Part shown: piece by piece, positions 21,583-31,917 of the stretch
Position numbering within the stretch: position 1 is the stretch's first letter
Layout of the letters: every line of letters begins with the position of its first letter
Assembly: GCA_903772945.1 (NCBI GenBank)
Contig: CAICTM010000089.1
Coordinates: 1 to 64,000 of the forward strand
From: Seminavis robusta
Lineage: Eukaryota > Bacillariophyta > Bacillariophyceae > Naviculales > Naviculaceae
Reading direction: 5' to 3'
Length of the DNA stretch: 64,000 bases
Program-made: the position numbers and the translations under genes
The notes under the pieces: model-generated
The model's database searches: none
Told to the model about the DNA's origin: nothing
What the model saw: only the letters and a program-made list of their open reading frames with translations

Positions 21583-22727
21583 CTGGATGGAGTGAGAGTC
21601 GGGTGGAGTCGAGTGGAGTGGCGGATCGGAAGAGGAAGTCACTTTTTGCGAATCGTATGTGTGCATATGCATAATAATATGTATTAATAACAGCTTCTAC
21701 CTGGTAAAAGGTACTAGCTAGTCTAATACTGCTTCATCGGAGCAGTATGCAGCCACAGCCGTAAGGCTGGAGTTCGATGACGTGGCAGTGCCGGTCCACC
21801 AGCCCTATCATCGTCGTGAACAGATCTATCTATCGTCCTGAGCTACAGTCCAAAAAGGCTTCACTACTCCAGTACATCCAAGTACTGCAGTAGTCAACTG
21901 GAGAGGCAACACCCACAACACAGAAGAGAGTGGATCCTCCAATTGGATTCATCTCTCCTTGATATTTCCTAGTGTTTGGTTGGTGATTCCTGTGTCGGTG
22001 CCCATTTTCCTGTACGTATGCACAAGTCCTCAACTTGTTGGATTTCGCGAAGTCGTGGAGGACTGGTGGCTGATAATACTTGGAGCATGTACGGTAATAG
22101 ATGATTGAATACCGGTAGATAGAGTAACAGATCATTAGGAACCTAGTTTCTAGACCTTGATCTTGGATCCCATTCTGTAACCCAGAGAGGTTCCCAATCC
22201 ACGACCAAGCCGAGGTTGCCAAAGTGGACTTTTCCGTGCAAAAATGGACCAGGGTGTGCATTAGGAACCTTACTCAGTATGTGCGTCCTCGGTTTCCTTT
22301 TTTGAAATTGCCACCAATTCTGCTTCTTACATGTTGGGTGGAATGACTCGATCATCCTTTGTGAAAGCTCTGCTGAAACAAAAGGGCTTTGATATTGGAG
22401 GGGGGGGGGGGGCACATGCAGGAGGATAGATGCCCATAGGAAACCAGCTGCAAAACCACAACATGAAATGGTGCTAAAGACATCAATTGATGGTTTCACA
22501 GCGATCCAAGATGATGCAGCATTTTGTCTTATTGGCAACACCAAGGTCTTGATTGTGCATTTACAAGGTCTTATATGATTGCTTTGATGATGGCTAGTAG
22601 GCAGCACCAGCCAACCATATAGCTAATACCTAGCTAGAACCTCCTCATCTCCCCTCCTCTTCTTCTCTTCATTCCTCTTCTGGGGCCCCAATCCTTTCCT
22701 CTTTCCTCATTGACCATCGCCGTACCA

Positions 22728-22776
22728 GGCCAGGCTCAAGCAAGGAAGAGTCGAGTCGAGTCGAAATTCAGGACTA
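22728..22776 (-). mobile_element. LINE 3'-end remnant
   Basis: This 49-bp stretch matches the terminal bases of the LINE fragment at 31918-32385: ggccaggctcaagcaa...gtcgaaattcaggacta here against ggccaggcttaagcaa...gtcgaaattcaggacta there. A GAGTC unit has expanded within this copy. Extreme 5' truncation is normal for LINE insertion. Confidence 0.55.
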
Positions 22777-23532
22777 CTAGTAGTCTACTGTAGCTATGTC
22801 ATAGCTTGGAGAAGAGATGATAGATTCAAGTAAGTTACGTGCAATTTTTTGGGTAACCCTCTCTTGCAAAAGGGATATTACACTGGATGTGGTACTGGCT
22901 GGCATTGCTAGGCGAGAGCAGGAATCCAATCTGAGAGGGAAAGCATTTCACGTACGTGATGCAGAGAGAAGCTTTTGCGTCCCACTCTGCGCCATGGACT
23001 TGAGGCACTGGTACTACGGTACCTAACTAAGTTACAACCGTATTGGTTCTCCTTTGTTCCTGGTTCTATGTTCTCTATTTGTGGGCAGTTTTTATTTGAA
23101 CAAGCTTGGCGTGGTTTGCTTCCTCAAGATTGGTCCCTCCTTTGTGTCCCACGAGTGACGTTGTTGAGCCCCTCATTGCGGCAGTTGCTGTATGGTTTGT
23201 TTCCAAGAATGGCGCCTACATAGTTTGCTTGCTTTGTGGCTGCATCGTAAGTGTTGTTCAGTTCGCGTTTGCTTACACCTAAATCTAGGCTACAGTTAGT
23301 ACAGCGAAGGTATTACCGTGAGACTGCGCTTTGAGCAGGAGTGTCGTCGTGGCTGATATGTTTGCTATGTTTGGTGTGGGCGCGGTGAACGGTTCTCTTT
23401 TTGATCTGCGTGGCTAGTAGTCTCGACAACAAGAGATGAAACATAGTGCCCTTGCTGGCTGATAGTTGCATGCATGTTACTTATGTATGTAGTTTGTTAG
23501 AATAAAGGTCGGGTTTGTATGAATGATCTATA

Positions 23533-25047
23533 TCAATCTTCCTCTTCGATGCTATTGAGTTTCCAGTCAAAACTTGCTTTGGCCCAGGTTGCCATGATGG
23601 AAGGTTCTCGTGTATCGGCATCGGTCAACTGCTGTTTCTGTACATATTCCGTCGGTACTTCCATGTTGGGAACAGCCTTGAAGATGCCCATTTTATATCC
23701 CGCCAACCACAGCCGTCCCATTTCATCCAATAGCTCCTTCTCGTGAAAGGCAATGGATGGATTGAGTTGTGTATCGGCCACGACGACTTGAATGGCCGCC
23801 AACTGTTCTTGTCGTGACGAATGTTGCAGCAAATGGGCCGTTTCGGCGGGTACACCAATCAAAAAGTTGACTTGATAAATATCCTTGTGGGCACCCAAGT
23901 TTTCAGCCACTTCCACAATGGTCTCCCATTGGACCCAATCGGGAACCTTGACCATGGCATGATCGTCCATGACGACGGATCCATTGCGATGAATCATACC
24001 GGGATGAGTCGGTCCTTCGGCATGTGGCCAGGCACCCATCCATACTTTGCCCCAAATGACATAGACTTGAATTTCCAGTGGCGGACGATGCGGTGAATCA
24101 AAGGATGAAATGCGATCTTCCACAACAATACCAGGATGGACATGCAGAAGTGACCATGGATCGGTGTATTGAATCTCTTGATGCATGGCTTGGGTGAGTT
24201 GGTGTGCCAATAGATCGGCATCATAGTCCATGTCGATTTTGTCCTGGTGAGATCCCATGAGATGCAGTTGCGTTTGATCATCGTACGAGACCAAATGAGT
24301 GGACGGGTTGCTGACTCGATGCGATGCCTTGACGACATAGTCAGCGGCTGTTGGAAGGAACGTGAGAATGGCTTGTTTGTCGTCATTCTTCTCGTACTTG
24401 TCTTTCCAGTCATCCTTGTACTTGAGGACAAAGGAAGTGGGTATGGGGATCCCCACAGCCTTGTAGTAAAGTCGCAGTGCCACTCGGTCCATGTAGAACG
24501 CTAGGGTGGGATGTTCCAAATGACGATGATACAAGAGCAAATCAGTAGTGGCGGGTGTCACCAACGTCCCTTCCAGTTCGGCAATGGTATGTTCCTCCAA
24601 TTCAGGTGAGATATCAAAATCCTCATAGAGCAAAAAGTGTTCCTTGAGCAATTGCGATGGATGTTCCATAGTTTCAAATCCATACGACGCCAGGTTGACT
24701 CCATTCACGATAAAATCCGTCATGGTCCACACGTTCCGAGCATACTGTTTGCGAGGACGACGGTAGTACAATTGGGTGGTACTAGCATGTTGTTTGGGTC
24801 GTCGTTGGCGGCGCAAAAAGGCTCCCACATTTTGAGCCATTTTGACACTGGTGGAACTTTCGTGCGAAATGTAGAGTCCAATCGCCATCAAGAAGGAACC
24901 AAAGATGGCGGCTCGGTACAAAAAGAACATATCGCCCGGACGACGTCGTTGCGCATAGTTCTCCCCAATCAACGATCTTCGTTGTTTGGTGTACGTCAAG
25001 GATTGGCGTCGCTGTTGAGGAGGACTGTCGTGATAAATCATCGTCAT
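23533..25047 (-). CDS. TupA-like ATP-grasp protein, type II membrane topology
   Basis: A 504-residue single-exon protein. The ATG at 25047 is used because the open frame upstream starts with TTG. An Arg/Gln-rich cytosolic tail (1-40) precedes one hydrophobic helix at about 41-60 (FFLYRAAIFGSFLMAIGLYI), as in Golgi type II proteins. The lumenal part has ATP-grasp features in TupA order: YVVKASH (Lys about 240), DPWSLLHVHPGIVVEDRI (Glu about 310) and EIQVYVIWGKVWMGAW (about 325-338). TupA was described in bacterial teichuronopeptide synthesis; eukaryotic relatives are thought to act in glycan modification. Substrate unknown. It is divergent from the Nudix gene across a 628-bp spacer. Confidence 0.7.
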   Translation of the reverse strand: MTMIYHDSPPQQRRQSLTYTKQRRSLIGENYAQRRRPGDMFFLYRAAIFGSFLMAIGLYISHESSTSVKMAQNVGAFLRRQRRPKQHASTTQLYYRRPRKQYARNVWTMTDFIVNGVNLASYGFETMEHPSQLLKEHFLLYEDFDISPELEEHTIAELEGTLVTPATTDLLLYHRHLEHPTLAFYMDRVALRLYYKAVGIPIPTSFVLKYKDDWKDKYEKNDDKQAILTFLPTAADYVVKASHRVSNPSTHLVSYDDQTQLHLMGSHQDKIDMDYDADLLAHQLTQAMHQEIQYTDPWSLLHVHPGIVVEDRISSFDSPHRPPLEIQVYVIWGKVWMGAWPHAEGPTHPGMIHRNGSVVMDDHAMVKVPDWVQWETIVEVAENLGAHKDIYQVNFLIGVPAETAHLLQHSSRQEQLAAIQVVVADTQLNPSIAFHEKELLDEMGRLWLAGYKMGIFKAVPNMEVPTEYVQKQQLTDADTREPSIMATWAKASFDWKLNSIEEED

Positions 25048-25675
25048 GGTAGCAATAACCGGAACAAAAATACCAGCTACAGTTAGTTGTTCAACTAGCA
25101 AGCAAGCAACTAGCTAGCCAGTTGCTGATTGATTGTGTTGTAGGATCGTCATGCATTCATATCATGTAGGAGCAAGCAAGCAAGCAAGCAAGAGGGAGAA
25201 AACAATACCAGATGCTTTCTTATCGTGTGCGTTTCCCTTGTCTACACTGCTTGTTGTTTTGGTTGACATGCATGCATACACGCATACCAGGTACCAGATA
25301 ACCAGAGTAACCTTCATCAGTTCCCCTTGTCTTTGGCTTTGATGGATGGATCGATTTTCATTCGTTTGACCAGATGCATCCCATAATTTTTCATCTGTGA
25401 TTCCAGCGATCCGTTAAATCTTTCTTGTGTAGAAAAAGTACTCAGATGTACGTAAAAACGCCGGCATTGCCATCTGGCGAAAACGGATCATTCGATGGTT
25501 CGGTCACGCATCGAGCCAATCCTTTCATCCCTTTGCGAGAAAGAGATCTTCACCCTTTCCTCTGCCATCGTACAGTACATGTGCGGATGCTTGGCAAATG
25601 GCCGCCTCTAGCTAGCTAGCCAGGTATGATAGAGTAGCAACTCATCCGAGTCCAACTGTCGTTTTTATTATTATC
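25048..25675. promoter_or_regulatory. Shared divergent promoter region
   Basis: The only spacer between the head-to-head ATP-grasp and Nudix genes, so it must carry both promoters. It contains agcaagcaagcaagcaag (25172) and ctagctagctagcc (25609) simple sequence. No TATA box or other element can be assigned with confidence. Confidence 0.45.
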
Positions 25676-26788
25676 ATGTTATCCCGAGTTTGGATTCGAG
25701 CAGTAGCCGAAGCCAACCATGTCGAACCTTGCATCTTTGGGAAATCCATGTTTGACAGTTTGCGAGATAGTCTTGTTGTGGCAGAAGGAGAGGAATCAAC
25801 GCCAGGAGCTTCCACCAAACACTATGATCGACAAATGGTTTCCTTCTGGGAAGATTTGGAAGATTCCTATCGAGTGATTCTGGAGCGACCGGGTTCTTCT
25901 TCACATCAGCATCCATCATCGTCTACCATTCCCATGGGCCGCGCACGACCGTTTCCGTCTCTGGGTGCCACGGCGTGTCCCACCACTGTCAAACCACTCA
26001 TAAAGAATTCCAAAAAACCACATCCCGCATTGGCCGTCGTCGGATTGATCTTGGATCCAACCGGTCAATACATTTTGTTGACGCGACGACCGTCCTACAT
26101 GCGGGTCTTTCCCGGAGCATGGGTCCTGCCGGGAGGAGGATTCGATGCGGGTACCGATTTCTCTTTGGAAGATGCACTGCGACGAGAAGTACTGGAAGAA
26201 ACTGGCTTGACTATTCATCAAACTTCCATACCCGTGTGTATCTGGGAATCCGTCTATCCCACCGATCCCAATCATCCCGATCCCATCAAGGCTCACCATT
26301 TGGTCGTCTTTTTGCAGGGATTTGCCAGCAGCAGGACAACAATCAACCCACAGTCGCCACCACTATCATTAACCTTGCAAGCCACCGAAGTCGAGACAGC
26401 CTTGTGGTTGTCCGTAGCAGACTTTAAAATGGTACGGCAAAAGATGAAGAACACCAAAGATGATCGTGACAAGCCACTCCCAGCGGTACCCGTCATTCAT
26501 GCCAAAGAAACCAAAGATACTACAACTACGAAAACCGAGCTGATGTCCTTGGATACCTTGGTGGGCATTTATCCGCAACCGGACACTACTTGTGATGGCA
26601 ACACGGAACAACTACAACAACATTTCTGCGGGATTGCACAAGGGAGTCTGTTTGCCTTGGAAGAGTTGCTGCTGCAAAGGAATCGTAATAAGGACGGTTT
26701 TTTCGAAGAAGGGCAGTCTTCTGTGGTTTGGAGTCGTCCTGTTGCATCCACAAAAGACTTTGGTCCCACTGGCAAGTCATCTTTGTGA
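25676..26788 (+). CDS. Nudix hydrolase
   Basis: A 370-residue single-exon protein. Residues 1-110 are a poorly conserved leader. The Nudix fold begins at about 116 (PALAVVGLILDPTGQYILLTRR). The Nudix box spans about 153-178 and retains the metal-binding REVLEETGL. Compared with Gx5Ex7REUxEExGU, the first Glu is Asp and the following spacer is one residue longer. It should cleave a nucleoside diphosphate linked to another group, using Mg2+; substrate not predictable. The C-terminus is Ser-Ser-Leu, a weak peroxisomal PTS1 form, so a peroxisomal CoA-pyrophosphatase role like NUDT7/NUDT19 is possible but speculative. The C-terminal third contains low-complexity Thr/Lys sequence. Confidence 0.88.
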   Translation: MLSRVWIRAVAEANHVEPCIFGKSMFDSLRDSLVVAEGEESTPGASTKHYDRQMVSFWEDLEDSYRVILERPGSSSHQHPSSSTIPMGRARPFPSLGATACPTTVKPLIKNSKKPHPALAVVGLILDPTGQYILLTRRPSYMRVFPGAWVLPGGGFDAGTDFSLEDALRREVLEETGLTIHQTSIPVCIWESVYPTDPNHPDPIKAHHLVVFLQGFASSRTTINPQSPPLSLTLQATEVETALWLSVADFKMVRQKMKNTKDDRDKPLPAVPVIHAKETKDTTTTKTELMSLDTLVGIYPQPDTTCDGNTEQLQQHFCGIAQGSLFALEELLLQRNRNKDGFFEEGQSSVVWSRPVASTKDFGPTGKSSL

Positions 26789-27952
26789 CAACCTTCCAAA
26801 GATCTTTCAACAGACACCATTCCAGTGGATATCGATTTGGAATCCAAAACACACCCACCGATTGTTGGGTTGGTCGGTTTGACTTTGAAAAACACGCAAG
26901 TCGTCATTACCCATTCCTTCGTGATCCGATTGTTTGGCTCGCCATTGTAGATGATGCTCGTGAAAGTGGTGGGGCTGATTGCGCCGACTACACCGCCAAT
27001 TGTTTCAAGCATGGAAAGGATGCTCCTTCACTTCAATTTTTGTGTGACTGAGGTCCCTTCACCCTTGCCACAATGTTCCCTGACGATAGCCGGTCGTAAA
27101 CGCTAGCCCCTCGATCATGGCTCAAGGGGCGGTCAATCGAGGTCAAGTCAACGCTGAGCCACGATCGAGGGGTTAGCGCTTACTGTACGATGTTATCTTT
27201 TTACTTCCTTGAAGCGTGATCAACGGAGCAATTTGCAGTCGTTGCAAAAAATAATTCTATAGTCGCCGTGCTTGGGTCTCTCAAAAAGCTAGGGCATCGA
27301 TTGCATCCTAATCATGTTGGTTACTTGGTCTTGGTTCAATGTTTTTCTCGCCCGGGCAAAGTGTTTGAGGCATTACAGGCTACGAATAGCATTGTAAACC
27401 TCGGGACTATTGAGTGGCTTTGCTTTGGAAGAAAATTGGCTTCTAAGACTTGTAAGATGTTTTGTACTGTGATGGACACTCTGGCTATGCCTCTTGCCCA
27501 AATCTACGGCCCAACAAAGGAAGCCATCAACGATGCCTCTAGAGTCTTGTCGTCGAGTGGCAGTCGTAGCATGGTTGTGAAGTCTACCGGTAGGGTACCA
27601 GCACACCTTTTACTCTGATTAGCTCCTCGATCGAAAGCTCCCGCTCAGCTACGATGCGCTACCGATGCAATCCAATGTGGTTCAGGCGTCCAGGCAGAAC
27701 GAACTCTACTATGTATTCGCGTACCGGTGGAGAACGAGCTGTACCCATCAAATCTTGCTTTGGCGGAAATCGGTCTTGTTTATAGTTGTTTTGGTCACCT
27801 TTCGGCCAGCCAATATTTCCCGGAGTAACCAGTGACATCTTGCCTCCACGTTTCAATGTCCTAGAATTGCTCACACAATTTGGACTCGACTCCAATCAGC
27901 TGACTCCAATTATACCAACGATCCCACGGCTCGGTACAGAAAGTCCACCAAG
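26789..27952. other. 1.2 kb intergenic region
   Basis: Contains the long inverted repeat at 27096-27183 (listed). The frame at 27268-27618 (116 codons) has no recognisable motif and is not called. The last bases are the likely promoter of the peptide gene at 27953. Confidence 0.4.
27096..27183. repeat. 29-bp inverted repeat, potential hairpin
   Basis: The left arm (27096-27124) and the reverse complement of the right arm (27155-27183) agree at 26 of 29 positions around a 30-nt loop. The arm core is cccctcgatc followed by (a/g)tggctca. Such a stem could form a cruciform or an RNA hairpin; alternatively it is a tiny foldback element. No gene overlaps it. Confidence 0.85.
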
Positions 27953-28171
27953 ATGAAGATTTTCCAGACGCTTGCTTCGGTTTGCTGCTTGCTGGTGCTT
28001 GGATTCCCTCAAACTTGCGCTACGCAAGATGGTCTTCGTGGCTTGTCCACTCAGAATGAAGTTCGCCAAGTCAAAGAACCCAAGGCCCCTTCCATTCCAC
28101 TTAATGAGTGCCCTTCTGGTGGATGGTGCTGCGGCGTATCCAATGGGGATTGCATTGCCTGCTGCCGCTGA
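27953..28171 (+). CDS. Small secreted cysteine-rich peptide
   Basis: A 72-residue frame from an ATG preceded by accaag. The first ~23 residues are a clear signal peptide (MKIFQTLASVCCLLVLGF ... TCA). A linker of about 28 residues rich in Gln/Glu/Lys/Pro follows. The last 20 residues hold six cysteines in the pattern C-x5-CC-x6-C-x2-CC, with the end CIACCR. This fits a disulphide-stabilised secreted peptide released from a propeptide. I recognise no family. The frame is short, but signal peptide, linker and Cys module in sequence make chance unlikely. Expression support is not available from sequence. Confidence 0.6.
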   Translation: MKIFQTLASVCCLLVLGFPQTCATQDGLRGLSTQNEVRQVKEPKAPSIPLNECPSGGWCCGVSNGDCIACCR

Positions 28172-28335
28172 GTACGCGGTTTTCCTTCGAACCGAACATG
28201 CAAAAGGAGCGCGTATAGCACACCGTACCGATACGGTAAAAACAGAACATCAGGAGCATCCTACAGTAAGATTCATAACTGTCACCTAATAGTTTCGTTT
28301 ATCCCATCATTCCACTCTGATGGCTTCCCCAAAGC

Positions 28336-29805
28336 TTAATCTTCGTAGTTGGGAATGAATTGTATACCCTTGGACTCGGATGCCTGCTTCAAATTCTCCA
28401 TGGCCTCATCAATGGCTCGTAGTTTCATGTTGTCGGTTCTGGAGCAAGCTCCCATTGTCGGCAATACAGGGGCAATACGTAGAGTCATGTCGGGGTCCCA
28501 CTTCCTGTCGCTATTCAACAAGTGAGTCAATGCGTTGATTAGCTGTAACGATGCTGTGGAGGCGGAAACATGAACTGCTGTGATGGTGTTGTCGTCTCGA
28601 AATTGATCAATCAACTGAATTGTAGAATTCTCCTCGGCTTTGCTGCTGCACTCGCCATCTCCCTCCAATTTCAAATGAACCTTGAGATTGTACGTCACAG
28701 GGATCAATTGCCGAGCGCACACATTGTCCATGGCACGGAGGAATCGACGCTTGTTTCTACAGAATTCCGGATAGCTGTACCCATCCAAGAGTTCATCGAC
28801 AAAGTGAACGCCTTCCCAAGGACGAATATGATCTCGTAGAATTTCTTTGAGACGCAAAGGAATGGCCTTTTCACGTGTGGTAGCAAGGCAGTCCTCCATC
28901 TCCACTTTGACAATGTCATCGTTGGCTTCCAATTCATCCAGCTTGCGAAGGATAAAGTCGTTACTGACCATGTCGGATCCAAAGACATTGAGTGTGCTGC
29001 TGGATGACTGTTGTGATATCAGCGAGCTATTCGAGTTGTGCCTTGAGGGGCCCTTGCGTCGACTTGCACGGGATGAAACACTACCACCCACACTTCCATT
29101 ACTGCTCTGTCGACTCAGAGAGCGCATGGCAAAACTGCCACCAATATGCTGCAGCAACTGATTCGGTCGAGGAAGGGCATCTTTTCGTGATGATCCACTC
29201 CTCTGGCGACCAAAACTGCTCTGGCGATTGACGGCGGCTCGTATCTTGGAGAAGGTGCCGTTGCGCTCGTTTTGGGATCTCGGAAGACTACCTGTGCTCT
29301 TGTGACGACCGACGCCACGCCTTGGATTGGAGTCGCTGCTATCACTCTGCTGTTGCTGCAAAAGTCCCGAACTGACATCCTTTTGCGACCCATTGGTGCT
29401 AGCCTTTGCGGGAAACAAACTTCCCATACTGCTCTGACGACCCACGGCGCGTCTTCGTTTGGCAAAGCTGCGGCTTTGTTGGTGTATTAAGAGCACGCTT
29501 CTCGGCGAGGAAATACTCTCGTACTCGTTTTCCCGTCCTGTGGAGGATTCATCCAAAAATGAGTCTTTCATATCCTCCTTCGAACTGGATACCTTGGAAT
29601 CCTGGGTAAGTACATTATCGGTACTGCTACTGGAGATCAAGCCGTCCCGATGCTGCAAGAGAGACTCGACACGGCCTTGCACTTCAGCAATGTGACCATT
29701 AGCATCGCACATTGGAGCTTCCGTGAGACCTCCAGTGGCCACAGTTGGCCTCAAGGATGGTTGTTGTAGGCAAAGTAGTGTGTCCACGGGGCTTGTTGTC
29801 TCCAT
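28336..29805 (-). CDS. Paralogue of the SR-rich unknown protein at 4502-6448
   Basis: A 489-residue single-exon protein from the ATG at 29805 (the frame is open three codons further, without ATG). Residues about 110-275 are Ser/Arg/Gln-rich with repeated (A/G)xxRQSS(M/F)G and RHxS(T/N)(G/S)S modules. Residues from about 285 form the same domain as in the first paralogue: LNVFGSDMVSNDFIL, VEMEDCLATTREKAIPLRLKEIL, RPWEGVHFVDELLDG, CARQLIPVTYNLKVHL and a helical end. The N-terminal acidic block of the first copy is missing here. The RQSS sites fit basophilic kinases, by inference. Function unknown. The two copies are 22 kb apart and on opposite strands, so this is not a simple tandem duplication. 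Confidence 0.87.
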   Translation of the reverse strand: METTSPVDTLLCLQQPSLRPTVATGGLTEAPMCDANGHIAEVQGRVESLLQHRDGLISSSSTDNVLTQDSKVSSSKEDMKDSFLDESSTGRENEYESISSPRSVLLIHQQSRSFAKRRRAVGRQSSMGSLFPAKASTNGSQKDVSSGLLQQQQSDSSDSNPRRGVGRHKSTGSLPRSQNERNGTFSKIRAAVNRQSSFGRQRSGSSRKDALPRPNQLLQHIGGSFAMRSLSRQSSNGSVGGSVSSRASRRKGPSRHNSNSSLISQQSSSSTLNVFGSDMVSNDFILRKLDELEANDDIVKVEMEDCLATTREKAIPLRLKEILRDHIRPWEGVHFVDELLDGYSYPEFCRNKRRFLRAMDNVCARQLIPVTYNLKVHLKLEGDGECSSKAEENSTIQLIDQFRDDNTITAVHVSASTASLQLINALTHLLNSDRKWDPDMTLRIAPVLPTMGACSRTDNMKLRAIDEAMENLKQASESKGIQFIPNYED

Positions 29806-31917
29806 TATCGTCAAAAGAATAATAATGAAGGCCGCTCAAGCTCTCAAGATGTCCTCAGGATTGCTTCAGTGCTTCACTTCCTTGCTGCAGCTGTTGTCGC
29901 AGGAGGATCAGCGGGGAAGCGGTACGGCACCATTGCCGGACCTGCAAGTAACCAGTCTACAGTCATTGAAATGTCACCGAATCAAGGTTTATTTAACAAC
30001 ATGGCATTATCTGGACTATTTCAACGATTCAATGTCATTTTAATTAAGTAAATGCACCTCTGTTCTTACTGGTCTGTTTGGTACCGGTAGCTAGCTAGCT
30101 AGTAGCCCTCCCAAAAGGCTTCGTCGTGACGTTCACCAAACTACACCATTTAGCGACCTCCATCCTCGTGATAGGTACCACAGTCACCGTAGTGTGCTTC
30201 CGCTGGATATCTGGTTCGCAGTACCGCAAAAGATGTTTGGTCCGCAGCAAGCAGAGCCACTACTAGCCAGCTATGTAGTAGAAGTCACTGATTTGTTTGT
30301 TTCATTGCTCTAGAACGAGTAGGCTACCTGGGCTCCTCATACCGTATCCTTGTGCAACCTTTGTCAGTTGGATAGAATGCAGGATGGTCTACGAGAACGT
30401 AGCGTGCGGTAGGAGCCATGCATTGTCAGTCATTCCAGCTTTGCGGCTGCTGCAATCATCAATGCCGAAACTGCTTGCGCACGTACCGAACCTGCAAGAG
30501 AGAAGCAACAAATCTATAGCTCTACCTGAAAGTTCAAAGCTAGTTGGGTCGTTGAAAGAAAATTAGCACCTCTACTAAGCCTCGCTTGGAAATGCCAGTC
30601 AAGACCAGGCAGGCCGAAGAAACGATGGACCAAGAATGAATTCAGTACATACTAGCTAGGATAAACTCCTCAATCGAAAGCTCTGCGGGGGACAGAGTGG
30701 CAAGTGGAGGGAGTCTTTGCCTGGATACAGGTTTCCATCAACAGAACGTTTAAAAATGCTGAGCCCGTGGAGCCCATTGAATTTTAGAAAGGATAACGCA
30801 AACAACTTGAAAACACGCACAATTCCTAGCGGAGTCGCAACAGGGAACATCATCGTCAAGAATATCAAGCAATGCTATACCAGTAGCCGTCTCGCTTGCA
30901 CCTGCAGGATCTTTGCCGAGGCAGTGTTCTTGGAGTTGGGGCACAGGCGACCACATTCTCATGCCTGGTGGGCCAGCAATTGCATGCTCGGCAAACTTTG
31001 CGCATACCGACCGGTACATGTTGACGCATTGTGATCCATGCATCCAATCCAAAATGGCAACCTGCAATCCTTGCTTCTTTGCAGTTCCATGCAACATGTG
31101 CGTAATCGTCGTATTATACTCGCTCCCAGAATGCTTGGGGGCTGACATGGCTTTTTTTGCTAGCTGGTAGAATTCACGGTTTATCTCCTGGGTATGCATC
31201 GCTTCTGCTGTGGCGGTACCCGTAGCCGGCGATCCGAATTTCAAATGAAGAGACAACCAATCCCTAGCGATGGCTGTACTTGTATGTAGTGGGACCACCA
31301 ACAAAGCAAAGCCCAGTCTGGGAGCCAATGAATCCAGTTTCTAACCAGATGCCCGGGTTCTGTGGTTTGTCTTCGACAGCCTTCACTTCGCTTTCTCGAC
31401 TAAAGAACGCCATGGTGGCTATGCAACACGCTGTCACATTCAAGCAGGTAGCTCAGTGGCCATGAGCTCGGATGCTGAAACGCTGTGCACCCAATGTCAT
31501 GGCGGCTACGAAGCTTTCCACCGTAGCTAGCTGGGCCCAGATATCAGGAAGACAGCTTCTCGAGGGCTCGAGGGCAACAACTTACTTGGCCCAAGCGAAA
31601 TGTCAAATGGGATGCTTTGTACGGCCTCGGTTTTTGAAGGACGGAATTCGGCCTCCTGAATGAGAAGGAATAATAAGTTCTCACAGTACATCGTATGAAG
31701 TTCTTACAAAAGCACGCAAGAAACTTCATGCCCACAGTTAGTTGGACACTCCGTGTTCGGGACGGAATGCGAATTCGAATGTCACCATTCGTTGCATGCT
31801 CTGGGAATAATCAGCATTCTTTCAAAATCTTCAAGTCCTCGAGCTAATCCTCAATACAACAACGAAGAAGGGGTTTAGAGTAGGGAAATTATCTACGGAA
31901 GCCAGCCGGGGCCAGGC
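29806..31917. other. 2.1 kb intergenic region with possible gene relics
   Basis: The minus frame at 30750-31328 has some protein-like stretches (EFYQLAKKAMSAPKHSGSEYN) but no ATG at its head and no recognised family, so it is not called. Sequence near 31383-31475 is similar to 32420-32530 (shared taaagaacgccat(g/c)gta and tctcagtggc), showing a local duplication. Palindromic ggtaccggtagctagctagctag lies near 30078. Confidence 0.35.

Larger units (their letters stand above)
21093..23532. other. 2.4 kb intergenic region
   Basis: No gene is supportable. Contains a GAGTC array (21556-21582), a run of 13 G at 22400-22412, a LINE 3'-end remnant (22728-22776) and scattered short palindromes. Small open frames at 22817-23223 lack coding character. 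Confidence 0.45.

Noticed and set aside
27268-27618. 116-codon plus-strand frame
   Set aside because: Has no recognisable motif and no ATG at its head that can be supported.
30750-31328. 192-codon minus-strand frame
   Set aside because: No ATG at its head, no recognised motif, and other frames in the same place look equally protein-like. At best a relic.
31440-31500. tRNA-like string ggtagctcagtggc
   Set aside because: Resembles a tRNA D-arm, but no matching acceptor stem, anticodon arm or TPsiC arm can be built around it.
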